A DNA stretch of 64,000 nt from Paenibacillus sp. FSL W8-0426 (GTDB lineage: Bacteria > Bacillota > Bacilli > Paenibacillales > Paenibacillaceae): contig NZ_CP150203.1 of NCBI RefSeq assembly GCF_037969725.1, forward strand, positions 5,996,501 through 6,060,500, read 5' to 3'. Within the stretch, counting starts at the first letter, position 1. The number at the start of each line of letters is the position of its first letter. This document shows, piece after piece, positions 25,683 through 33,609 of this stretch. A model generated the notes under the pieces. The model was not told where the DNA came from, did no database searches, and saw only the letters and a list, made by a program, of their open reading frames with translations. The position numbers were made by a program, and so were the translations under genes.

Positions 25683-26132
25683 CTATTCGACCAGATCGAA
25701 ACGAAGGCGTTTCAAGCTGGTGTACTTGATGACCCATTGTCCGTCGATGTTCACGTATGTTTCATGATAATGTCCGTATCCGTGAAACGATTTGTTCTCG
25801 TTTCCTTCAGGGAACGTCACCAGATCCTCCATAGGCGAGATGACTTTTGCCTCCGTGTCGGAGATGAATTCCACTTCCGCGCCGTGCACGTGATGCACGG
25901 TAACAGCCGGATCAACCAGATCCTTAAATACCTGCACGATCGTTTCGCGACCCGTCAACAACGGGATCGGATTGCCTTCCGTGCTGAAATCGGCCACGGC
26001 GTCCGGAGCGAACACTTCACCCAGTGCATCCCACTGCTTGGTATCAATCAGTCGGCAATAACGCGCCTTGGTGTTGCGTATATTTTCCAGTGCAAGCAGT
26101 TGTTCCAGTCCCGTGATGGTTGATTGGCTCAT
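25683..26132 (-). CDS. SnoaL/NTF2-like protein
   Basis: Protein of 149 residues of the SnoaL-like NTF2 fold: an N-terminal helix pair (LEQLLALENIRNTKARYCRL) then DTKQWDALGEVFAPDA, VHHVHGAEVEF and GYGHYHETYVNIDGQWVIKY. Members are often small hydrolases, isomerases or steroid-type ligand binders. I cannot name a reaction. GGAGG precedes ATG 26132. The promoter carries a 31-base dyad that covers both boxes, so it should be tightly regulated, perhaps by the neighbouring Rrf2 protein. Confidence 0.8.
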   Translation of the reverse strand: MSQSTITGLEQLLALENIRNTKARYCRLIDTKQWDALGEVFAPDAVADFSTEGNPIPLLTGRETIVQVFKDLVDPAVTVHHVHGAEVEFISDTEAKVISPMEDLVTFPEGNENKSFHGYGHYHETYVNIDGQWVIKYTSLKRLRFDLVE

Positions 26133-26193
26133 GTGTTGTCCCTCCAGCGATGTAGATATTTGTTGGAATATGTATTTAAAATTGCCCCTCCTT

Positions 26194-26224
26194 ATTGTAC
26201 CACCCTGCTTGTCATGGGTACAAT
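26194..26224 (-). promoter_or_regulatory. Promoter of the NTF2-like gene overlaid by a dyad
   Basis: Minus strand -35 TTGTAC (26218-26223), 18-base spacer, -10 TACAAT (26194-26199). The two boxes are the arms of a perfect inverted repeat ATTGTACC-N15-GGTACAAT. A regulator binding this dyad would cover the promoter. Confidence 0.6.
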
Positions 26225-26283
26225 GTCGTATTCTCTTTCCTCCCTGTCAATCTGAGAAGCGTTGTCCACATTTCGTAAAGCAC

Positions 26284-26320
26284 AAAAAATCCTTTCCTAC
26301 AGAGGACGAAAAGGATTTTT
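26284..26320 (-). terminator. Terminator of the Rrf2 gene (possibly bidirectional)
   Basis: Minus-strand stem AATCCTTT / AAAGGATT followed by TTTTTTG. The other strand also ends in five T, so it could act both ways. Confidence 0.8.
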
Positions 26321-26349
26321 CATTATGACATATGCCGATTGTATTGGAT

Positions 26350-26775
26350 TCAATGCATTGTCCCTTGGGAGCCCGCTTTCCAGTCTTTCATCTGAGAGGC
26401 GATTTCGGACATTTTGCGATTGCCCAAATAACTTTCCATCTGCTCTTCGGCGCGAACCATCACCTGCTGAATCAGACAGTTCTCGTTATGGTCCTGAGAG
26501 CATTCGAACAGGGATGCCTGTCCTTCGATCGCTTGAATAATGTCGAGAAAGGACGGGTCCGGGTTCCTCCGGCTGAGGCGATACCCCCCGTTGGCCCCCG
26601 AGGTCGACTCGATCATGCCTGCTTTGACCAGCTTGGTCAAAATTTTGGACAAGTAGGTTGGCGATACCTTTTGCAGCTCTGCAAGCTGATGGACGCTGAT
26701 CAATTCCTCCGGCTCCGTCGCCACGAGATGGAGGATCGTATGCAGGGCATAGTTCGTTGCTTTGGAATATTTCAT
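26350..26775 (-). CDS. Rrf2-family transcriptional regulator
   Basis: Winged-helix protein of 141 residues. The recognition part is ISVHQLAELQKVSPTYLSKI and the wing reads STSGANGGYRLSR, the Rrf2 hallmark. Only two cysteines occur in the region where IscR/NsrR carry three for an iron-sulfur cluster (FECSQDHNENC), so this is more likely a redox or small-molecule sensor of the CymR/YwnA sort. Its own promoter has a dyad across the -10 box, which suggests autoregulation. Confidence 0.9.
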   Translation of the reverse strand: MKYSKATNYALHTILHLVATEPEELISVHQLAELQKVSPTYLSKILTKLVKAGMIESTSGANGGYRLSRRNPDPSFLDIIQAIEGQASLFECSQDHNENCLIQQVMVRAEEQMESYLGNRKMSEIASQMKDWKAGSQGTMH

Positions 26776-26794
26776 GAGACCACCTCATTGTTAC

Positions 26795-26838
26795 GGACTT
26801 TATGCATCCATAATAGTCCTGATCAAACATGCTGTCAA
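26795..26838 (-). promoter_or_regulatory. Promoter of the Rrf2 gene with overlapping dyad
   Basis: Minus strand -35 TTGACA (26833-26838), 17-base spacer, -10 TATTAT (26810-26815). A 25-base imperfect dyad with outer arms GGACT / AGTCC and inner arms TTATG / CATAA spans 26795-26819 and covers the -10 box. Confidence 0.65.
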
Positions 26839-26881
26839 ACGCCTCTGTTCCCTATCCTGGCTGCATAACCCGAAATAAAGA

Positions 26882-27718
26882 CTAATTATGGTACAATCCC
26901 CGGTACTCCGTCGGTGTCATGCCTTCATGTGCCATGAATTGGCGATTGAAATAACTCGCATTCGGATAACCGGCCTCCTCGGCAATCTGTCCGATATTGG
27001 CGGTAGGTCGTTCCAACAACCACTGTTTCGCCATTTGCAGACGGGACCGCGTGATGAATTCCATCGGCGTCATTTCAACGGCGCTTTTGAACAGCTTGCA
27101 GAAATAATACGTGCTCACGCCCGCCAGATCCGCCCAATCCTGCAGAAGGAACGGCTGGCAAGCCTCCTGCTGCATTCTTGGCAGCAGTGCAAGAATACGG
27201 CCTTCCGGATTGCCCGTACGCATGCTTTTAAGCGGTACCGCATGCTGGATGAATTCAGCCAGCACGGCATACGTCAACGTGGACAGCTGCGCCGGGCGCA
27301 GCATCCGGTTCTCCTCCGCCTCCGCGAGCAATGCCAAGTGTGCTTCCTCCCATGAATCCCGCTGCCGCAAGGTCCACAATCGGTTGCGATGCAAGCCCCT
27401 CTCGATCATGTAATCATGAAGCCGTTCGCCATAGAAATGCAGCCAGCGCACATCCCAAGGATCGTCCTCGCTGCTGTAGTAATGCTGGCGCTGCTGCGGA
27501 AAATAGAGCACTGCCTGGCCTGCCCTGAGCTCATGGACGACGCCGTCTTCCTCCACGTATCCTTTGCCGCTGGCCACATAGTGAATATTGAAGTTGCCCA
27601 GCGCTCCTATCTCGCGCAGAACGCTGTGCTGAGGATGTTCCGTGTAATGTCCCACCGACTCGGGATAACAGAAATACGGAATATCCTGCAGCGTCAGCAA
27701 CACGGTTTGTCTCATCAT
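26882..27718 (-). CDS. AraC-family transcriptional regulator
   Basis: Protein of 278 residues. The N-terminal cupin-like ligand domain (about 30-100: FNIHYVASGKGYVEEDGV, LRAGQAVLYFP) is followed by a C-terminal pair of helix-turn-helix motifs (LLQDWADLAGVSTYYFCKLF and IGQIAEEAGYPNASYFNRQF). GGGGGATAACGTC precedes the double ATG at 27718. It is divergent from the Gfo/Idh oxidoreductase and aldo/keto reductase genes and probably activates them in response to a sugar. Confidence 0.9.
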   Translation of the reverse strand: MMRQTVLLTLQDIPYFCYPESVGHYTEHPQHSVLREIGALGNFNIHYVASGKGYVEEDGVVHELRAGQAVLYFPQQRQHYYSSEDDPWDVRWLHFYGERLHDYMIERGLHRNRLWTLRQRDSWEEAHLALLAEAEENRMLRPAQLSTLTYAVLAEFIQHAVPLKSMRTGNPEGRILALLPRMQQEACQPFLLQDWADLAGVSTYYFCKLFKSAVEMTPMEFITRSRLQMAKQWLLERPTANIGQIAEEAGYPNASYFNRQFMAHEGMTPTEYRGLYHN

Positions 27719-27836
27719 GACGTTATCCCCCTAACCAACAATATCGTGTTAACAAATCTCAATATATTATCATTTTCATTCAATCATCTATTTCATATAA
27801 TCACAATATACATTTATCCAAAGGAGGATACCCACG

Positions 27837-28841
27837 ATGAATTCCAATCGCAAATTACGCTGGGGCATTCTTGGCGCCGCCAATATCGCCGTAGGCTCCG
27901 TCATTCCCGGCCTGCAGCAATCCGAATTGAATGAAGTCGCCGCCATTGCCAGCCGGGACGAAGAGAAAGCCAAGGAAACTGCCGATCGCCTCGGAATTCC
28001 GCAAGCCTATGGCAGCTACGAAGCGCTGCTGGCGGATGATTCCATCGATGCCGTATATATCCCGCTTCCCAACCATCTGCACCGGGAGTGGACGATTCGC
28101 GCCGCAGAAGCGGGCAAACATATTTTGTGCGAGAAACCATTGGCACTAAACGAACAGGAAGCAAGCGAAATGGTTCAAGCTTGCGAACAAGCCGGCGTAC
28201 ATTTGGCCGAAGCCTTCATGTATCGCCACCATCCGCGATACGATCAAATTCGCAGCATCATCGAAAGCGGCGAGATCGGTACGATCCGCGGCATTCACAG
28301 CACCTTTTCGTTCAACAATTCCGGTTCGTCCGGCAACGTTCGTTTCCGCAAAGAATGGGGTGGCGGCGCGTTGTATGACATCGGCTGTTATTCCATCAGC
28401 GCGGCACGGCTATTGCTGGGAAAAGAACCCACCGCGGTAACGGTCGTCGGCCTGTTCTCCCCGGAACATGATCACGTCGATATGATGGCTTCCGGTCTGA
28501 TGGAATTTGGCGACAATGTCGGCGTAACGTTCGACAGCAGCATGTGGGCCGCCTTCCGCAATACGCTTGAAGTGCTCGGTTCGGACGGGATCATTGAAGT
28601 ACCATCCGCTTATATCAGCCGTCTGGACAACACCTCCAATTTTTACGTCACGAAAGACGGTGAACGCACGGAAATCGAGGTGCCGAAGGTCAACCATTAT
28701 TCCCTGCAAGGGGACGACATGGCAAGGGCCGTGCTGCAAGGCAAGCGGCTGCGTTTTGCGCCGTCGGATGCCGTAGCCAACATGAGAGTGCTCGATGCCT
28801 GCCTTCGCTCGGCAGAGCAGCGTCAACGAATCACACTTTAA
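27837..28841 (+). CDS. Gfo/Idh/MocA-family sugar oxidoreductase
   Basis: NAD(P)-dependent dehydrogenase of 334 residues. The N-terminal Rossmann fold begins RWGILGAANIAVGSVIPGL, followed by the family's conserved EKPLALN lysine/proline motif and HHPRYDQIRSIIESGEIG at the start of the C-terminal substrate domain. AAAGGAGG precedes ATG 27837. It is the first gene of a two-gene operon with an aldo/keto reductase, so a two-step oxidation/reduction of a sugar or polyol is plausible. The substrate is unknown. Confidence 0.92.
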   Translation: MNSNRKLRWGILGAANIAVGSVIPGLQQSELNEVAAIASRDEEKAKETADRLGIPQAYGSYEALLADDSIDAVYIPLPNHLHREWTIRAAEAGKHILCEKPLALNEQEASEMVQACEQAGVHLAEAFMYRHHPRYDQIRSIIESGEIGTIRGIHSTFSFNNSGSSGNVRFRKEWGGGALYDIGCYSISAARLLLGKEPTAVTVVGLFSPEHDHVDMMASGLMEFGDNVGVTFDSSMWAAFRNTLEVLGSDGIIEVPSAYISRLDNTSNFYVTKDGERTEIEVPKVNHYSLQGDDMARAVLQGKRLRFAPSDAVANMRVLDACLRSAEQRQRITL

Positions 28842-28857
28842 GGAGGACTGAACGCTC

Positions 28858-29805
28858 ATGGAATACATTAACATTGCAGGTACGGATAAACGCATCTCCA
28901 GGTTGATCAAAGGTTCCGATTATTTTGTTCACGATGCCTACGAAAAGGCTTCTGCCAACATGGATGCCTTTCTCGCGATCGGCGGAAATACTGTGGATAC
29001 GGCTCATATCTACTGCGGCGGACAGAGCGAGGAAGTGCTGGGCCGCTACATGCAGGATAAGGGAAACCGCGACCAAATTGTTATCCTCACCAAAGGAGCC
29101 CATCACGACAGCCAAGGCCCTCGCGTAAATGCCGAGGCGATCCGCAGCGATCTGCTGACAAGCCTGGAGAGGCTCCAGACGGATCACGTCGAGTTGTATG
29201 CCCTGCACAGAGACGACCCAAACATGCCGGTCGGCGCCATTCTGGAAGCGCTTAACGAGCATGTGGGAAGCGGAAAAATCGGTGCTATCGGCGCTTCCAA
29301 CTGGACGTGGCAGCGGCTTGAAGAAGCGAATGAATATGCCGCCTCCCATGGATTGAAGGGCTTCACCTTCAGCAGTCCCAACCTGAGCCTCGCCAAAGCC
29401 AATGAACCATTCTGGGCCGGCTGCGTATCGGCAGACGCCGAAACGCTGGCGTGGCATGAACGGACGCAGCTTCCGCTGCTCTCCTGGTCTTCGCAAGCAC
29501 GGGGATTCTTTACTGGCCGCTTCACGCCCGAAGTCCGCGACAATGCCGACCTCGTGCGCGTATTCTACAGCGATGGGAACTGGGAAAGGCTGCGCCGTGC
29601 CGGAGAATTGGCCGAGACAAAGCATACGACGGCGATTCAGATTGCGCTGGCTTATGTATTGAACCAGTCCTTCCCGACCTGTGCGCTGATCGGTGCGCAG
29701 AATCGCGAAGAGCTGCTGTCCTGTGATGAAGGCTCCCGCTTGACCCTGTCAGCGGATGAAATCGCCTGGCTTGATCTTGCGAGCGATGTCAAACCTGGCG
29801 TTTAA
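28858..29805 (+). CDS. Aldo/keto reductase
   Basis: (Alpha/beta)8-barrel oxidoreductase of 315 residues. The catalytic tetrad can be read as Asp and Tyr in NTVDTAHIYCGG, Lys in VILTKGAHHD and His a few residues later. The NADP-binding end reads LAYVLNQSFPTCALIGAQN. AAGGAGG precedes ATG 28858, sixteen bases after the Gfo/Idh stop. It should act in the same pathway. Confidence 0.9.
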   Translation: MEYINIAGTDKRISRLIKGSDYFVHDAYEKASANMDAFLAIGGNTVDTAHIYCGGQSEEVLGRYMQDKGNRDQIVILTKGAHHDSQGPRVNAEAIRSDLLTSLERLQTDHVELYALHRDDPNMPVGAILEALNEHVGSGKIGAIGASNWTWQRLEEANEYAASHGLKGFTFSSPNLSLAKANEPFWAGCVSADAETLAWHERTQLPLLSWSSQARGFFTGRFTPEVRDNADLVRVFYSDGNWERLRRAGELAETKHTTAIQIALAYVLNQSFPTCALIGAQNREELLSCDEGSRLTLSADEIAWLDLASDVKPGV

Positions 29806-29956
29806 TCCGGTTCTGGAAGGGCGAAGCAATCCATATCAACCGTATCAACCGCCATATTACCACGGTCTACCATGCTTTCAAGCAGGTGGGCCGTCTTCCT
29901 TTTCAGCCGTTTACCCACATCCCTGTATAAGCGTCTTTAGTGAGAAAGAACATAAA

Positions 29957-29992
29957 GAGGGCACCAGCCAGAGAAACGCTGGAGGTACCCTC
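29957..29992 (-). terminator. Hairpin between convergent operons
   Basis: Inverted repeat with arms GAGGG-ACCAGC and GCTGG-ACCCTC. The minus-strand side is followed by a T-rich stretch (TTTATGTTCTTTC), so it fits termination of the minus-strand Gfo/Idh gene better than the plus-strand one. Confidence 0.55.
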
Positions 29993-30028
29993 AAGAGAAC
30001 ATATATAAGCGATCTGGATAATTCCGTC

Positions 30029-31048
30029 TTACAGCTTAACGATTTGGCCTGTTTTCTCGGATTCGAATGCGGCCAGAATGACCTTCAGCGAAGCCAGTCC
30101 TTCTTCTCCGGAGATCGAAGGCGGTGTTTGCGTAACGATCGATTCCACGAAAGCGTCGATGACGCCGCTCGGTACTTGCTTCTCGTTCGTCGCCATGGCA
30201 CCGACTTTGTACGTTTCTACCGTACCGTTCGTCAATTCAACGATAACTTCGTCGCCGTCAACCGTACCGATCTTCATCACGCCGTTCTCGCACCACAGCA
30301 CAGTGCTGTTGTCGCCGGCTCTGTATTGCGTCCAGCTGGCTACCAGCGTGCCGATGGCACCGCTCTTCATGCGTACGATGCATGTAGCGTTGTCGTCGAC
30401 TTTGGTATCCTTTTTGTCCAACGTGCTGATGAATCCAGCCACTTCAGCGACTTCATCACCCAGCAAATAACGGATGAAATCCGATTTGTGCACGCCCAGA
30501 TCGCCCATGGCGCCCATAATGGCTTCTTCTTGACGGAAGAACCAGCTTCCCGCACCGTCCACGCTCCACGCTTCCGGTCCCGGGTGACCGAACGACGTAC
30601 GGAAGTTCAGCACTCTGCCCAGCTTGCCGGAATCCAAAATTTCTTTGGCTTTCACGTGAGGAGGCATGAGGCGTTGGTTGTGTCCAACCATCAGGTATAC
30701 GTTGTTTTTCTTTGCTGCCGCGATCATTTGCTCCGCTTCTTCGGCTGTGCTGGCCATCGGCTTTTCAACCAATACGTGTTTGCCGGCGTTCGCGGCGGCA
30801 ATCGTCATCGGGGCGTGCAGGTAGTTCGGCGTGCATACGCTCACTGCATCCACGTTTTCTTTGGCAAGCAATTCTTCGTAACTGGAATAGGCCGTTCCAC
30901 CATACGTTTTGGCCATTTCTTCCGCACGCTCCACGATCGGATCGGCAAAAGCGACAAGCTCCACGTTTTCGTTGGCAGCATACTCCGGAATGTGTCTGCG
31001 TTGGGCGATCGCGCCGCAACCAAATACGGCAACCTTGATTTTGCTCAT
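30029..31048 (-). CDS. Gfo/Idh/MocA-family oxidoreductase
   Basis: Dehydrogenase of 339 residues with Rossmann motif VAVFGCGAIAQRRHIPEY, conserved VEKPMASTAEEAEQMI and a C-terminal domain with GAGSWFFRQEEAIMGAMGD and DLGVHKSDFI. Start ATG 31048 with AGGAG eleven bases upstream; the frame extends eight codons further without a better signal. It lies 28 bases after the sugar-isomerase-like gene, so the two form an operon. Pairing with a TIM-barrel isomerase recalls myo-inositol or related polyol pathways, but the substrate cannot be read. Confidence 0.92.
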   Translation of the reverse strand: MSKIKVAVFGCGAIAQRRHIPEYAANENVELVAFADPIVERAEEMAKTYGGTAYSSYEELLAKENVDAVSVCTPNYLHAPMTIAAANAGKHVLVEKPMASTAEEAEQMIAAAKKNNVYLMVGHNQRLMPPHVKAKEILDSGKLGRVLNFRTSFGHPGPEAWSVDGAGSWFFRQEEAIMGAMGDLGVHKSDFIRYLLGDEVAEVAGFISTLDKKDTKVDDNATCIVRMKSGAIGTLVASWTQYRAGDNSTVLWCENGVMKIGTVDGDEVIVELTNGTVETYKVGAMATNEKQVPSGVIDAFVESIVTQTPPSISGEEGLASLKVILAAFESEKTGQIVKL

Positions 31049-31076
31049 ATGTTTGAAGTCTCCTTTTGGCAATGGA

Positions 31077-31853
31077 TTAGAATTGGTTCAAATAGTTTTG
31101 CTTCAGCCAGTTGTAGCTGTTGGTCACGCTTTCAAGAGGTGGATTCTGACATACGTCCTGTTCCACGATCAGCCACTCCACGCCTGCATTCGTAGACGCT
31201 TCGATAACTCCCTTCAGGTCGACAACGCCTTGTCCAAGCTCGAGCGTTTTCATCTGGCCTTGTTCGTCTTTGCTGAAATCCTTAAGGTGAAGCAGCGGCA
31301 GACGGCCCGCATATTTCTGAATATACTCGATCGGATTTTGTCCCGCAAACTGTACCCAGCATACGTCCATTTCCACTTGTACGGCCTCTGGCGCAGTCTC
31401 GGCGAACATCGCGTCGAATGCGTTTTCGCTGCCGACCTGGCCGTGGAATTCGAAGTCATGGTTATGATATCCGAAGATCAGTCCCTGTTTGGCTGCTTCC
31501 GCACCATATTGCTGCAGTTCGGCAAACAGTTTGCTCCAGCCTTCCGCCGTCTCCGGGCGATCTTCAGGCATCAAGTAAGGGCAGATCATATATTTTGCGC
31601 CAATCGTTTTGAGGTAGTCGATTTCTTTTTGCAAATTTTCGCGCATGGCATGCAGCGATACGTGGCTGCTGAACCCTTTCAAGCCAAGCTCATCGAGAAG
31701 CGCTTTCATTTCCTCTGCCGGAATGTCTCCGTAACCGGCGAATTCAACGCCTTCATAGCCCAATTCGGCTACTTTGCGCAGGGTTCCAGGGAAATCTGCC
31801 GCTGTCTCGTTGCGGAGCGTAAACAATTGCAAACCGATGTTAAGTTTTTTCAT
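31077..31853 (-). CDS. Sugar phosphate isomerase/epimerase (AP endonuclease 2 fold)
   Basis: TIM-barrel protein of 258 residues of the IolE/xylose-isomerase-like superfamily: NIGLQLFTLRNETAADFPG, ELGYEGVEFAGYGD, YHNHDFEF (metal-ligand region), VQVEMDVCWVQFAGQNP and a C-terminal VEQDVC. Start ATG 31853 with AGAGGTG eight bases upstream. It is the first gene of the operon with the Gfo/Idh gene and divergent from an AraC regulator. It probably isomerises or epimerises a sugar derivative. Confidence 0.9.
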   Translation of the reverse strand: MKKLNIGLQLFTLRNETAADFPGTLRKVAELGYEGVEFAGYGDIPAEEMKALLDELGLKGFSSHVSLHAMRENLQKEIDYLKTIGAKYMICPYLMPEDRPETAEGWSKLFAELQQYGAEAAKQGLIFGYHNHDFEFHGQVGSENAFDAMFAETAPEAVQVEMDVCWVQFAGQNPIEYIQKYAGRLPLLHLKDFSKDEQGQMKTLELGQGVVDLKGVIEASTNAGVEWLIVEQDVCQNPPLESVTNSYNWLKQNYLNQF

Positions 31854-31996
31854 GAACTGTACACCTCTGCTATTCAATTTGTTGGGATTGCTCTATCTGG
31901 TACCATCCTACCTCAAAACAGGCTAGAATGAACATATACAATATCGTCAAACCATGAACTATCTGGTCATTTTTTAAAGCGAAAGGTTGGATTATT

Positions 31997-32800
31997 TTGG
32001 AGACGGCCGTATTGATCTGCGATTACTCCTATCATTATAAAGCGTTTAACCATAATATGAGGGGCGGCTTGCAGTCCTACCTGTTCCGTTTGCAAACAGA
32101 AGGTTCTTGCAAGGTATACGCCCGGAATGAGGAGTTCGTATTGTCGGGAGGGGATCTCCTGCTGCTCAAACCCGGGGACGACTATCATTTGGTCGTGGAA
32201 GATCCTCACAAAGAAGGGCGGTTGTCGAGCGGCGATTATTATCTGTTCTGCGAAGGCGCCTGGATCGACGAATGGTGGAAAAGGCTCAAACGCCCGCCGG
32301 TCAACCGAATCGGGTTGGATGACAAACTGATTGGCCTGTGGCGCAACATGCTGCTGGAGAAACGCCGCGGCCCGCTGGAGGAGGATGCAGAGTTGAAAGA
32401 TGCCCTGCTCCGGGGATTGTGCCTGTACATTGACCGGGCGATCAAGGAGAACCTGCAAACCGATCGTAAAATTTCCGCCACGCTCAAGCTGAAGCGGTAC
32501 ATCGAAGAGCATGCCACCATTACGTTCAAGCTCGAAGAGGCCGCCCGTTACGCGGGGCTAAGCTTGTCGCGCGCCGTGCGGCTGTTCAAGGAGCAATACG
32601 GCAAAACGATGATCCAGTATGCGATCGAAATCCGGCTGAACGCCGCGCTGGAACGCATCAAATACAGCGAAATGACGCTGGAGCACATCGCCGAAACATG
32701 CGGCTTCGCGAGTTACTCCTATTTTCACCGGGTATTTCGTGCACACTTCGGCATCTCCCCGGCGGAATACAGGGAAACGGAACAGGCCTCCCTTCCTTAA
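31997..32800 (+). CDS. AraC-family transcriptional regulator
   Basis: Protein of 267 residues with a cupin-like sensor part (SYLFRLQTEGSCKVYARN, LSGGDLLLLKPGDDYHLV) and a C-terminal double helix-turn-helix (FKLEEAARYAGLSLSRAVRL and LEHIAETCGFASYSYFHRVF). TTG start at 31997 with AAAGG ten bases before it. It is divergent from the isomerase and Gfo/Idh operon, its probable target. Confidence 0.88.
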   Translation: METAVLICDYSYHYKAFNHNMRGGLQSYLFRLQTEGSCKVYARNEEFVLSGGDLLLLKPGDDYHLVVEDPHKEGRLSSGDYYLFCEGAWIDEWWKRLKRPPVNRIGLDDKLIGLWRNMLLEKRRGPLEEDAELKDALLRGLCLYIDRAIKENLQTDRKISATLKLKRYIEEHATITFKLEEAARYAGLSLSRAVRLFKEQYGKTMIQYAIEIRLNAALERIKYSEMTLEHIAETCGFASYSYFHRVFRAHFGISPAEYRETEQASLP

Positions 32801-32887
32801 CAACAAACGGGCAACAATTTCTCTATGACTCTCTTCGCATTCCCATGTATAGTAATATTAGATTTTCCATGAATTGGAGCGAAAACC

Positions 32888-33586
32888 ATGCATGATGCAC
32901 GAAAAGTGTTAATGATCGAAGACGAGCAGGATATCGCCCGCATTGTAAGGGACTATCTGAACAAAAACCGATATGAGACCGCCATCGCAGGCACGGCGGA
33001 AGAAGGGCTGCAGATGATGGAGCTGCTGCAGCCGGATTACATCATTTTGGATATCATGCTTCCCGACCGGGATGGCATCGAGGTATGCCGTGAAATCCGG
33101 CGCAGGAACAATATCCCCATTTTGATGCTCAGCGCGCGTGGGAGCGATACGGACAAAGTGCTCGGCCTTGGATTTGGCGCGGATGATTATATGACCAAAC
33201 CGTTCTCGCTAAGCGAGCTGCTGGCCCGGATCAATGCCCATTTCCGCCGCTATGACCGCCTAATAGCCGAACGAACTGAAGGGCATGTGCTTCGGTTCGG
33301 CGACTTAACGATCGACAAAAAAGCGTACCAGGTCACGCGGAACGGCTTGGAGATTCCTCTTTCCGCGAAGGAATTCGAAGTGCTTCATGTTTTGGCAAGC
33401 CATAAAAACCAGGTCTTTTCCAAAGCCCAAATTCTCGATGCCGTTTGGGGATATGCCTCCTATGGCGACGAGAATACAGTTACGGTGTACATCCGAAGAT
33501 TAAGGGAAAAAATCGAAACAGACCCCTCTCACCCCCAACTGCTGAAAACCGTCTGGGGTGTAGGCTATAAATTCAACGTGGATTAA
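32888..33586 (+). CDS. OmpR-family response regulator
   Basis: Protein of 232 residues. The receiver domain has acidic pair IEDE, phospho-acceptor Asp55 (IILDIMLPD) and MTKPFSLSE. The C-terminal winged helix is of OmpR/PhoB type (LSAKEFEVLHVLASHKNQVF, then VTVYIRRLREKIE). GGAGCG precedes ATG 32888. It is followed after 23 bases by its histidine kinase and then an ABC transporter, all on the same strand. Confidence 0.94.
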   Translation: MHDARKVLMIEDEQDIARIVRDYLNKNRYETAIAGTAEEGLQMMELLQPDYIILDIMLPDRDGIEVCREIRRRNNIPILMLSARGSDTDKVLGLGFGADDYMTKPFSLSELLARINAHFRRYDRLIAERTEGHVLRFGDLTIDKKAYQVTRNGLEIPLSAKEFEVLHVLASHKNQVFSKAQILDAVWGYASYGDENTVTVYIRRLREKIETDPSHPQLLKTVWGVGYKFNVD

Positions 33587-33609
33587 ACCCCGGATTGGAG
33601 TCAAAGCAC

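Noticed and set aside
29756..31195. Plus-strand open frame of 479 codons antisense to the Gfo/Idh gene
   Set aside because: Mirror frame of a real gene. It has low-complexity composition and no recognisable motif.
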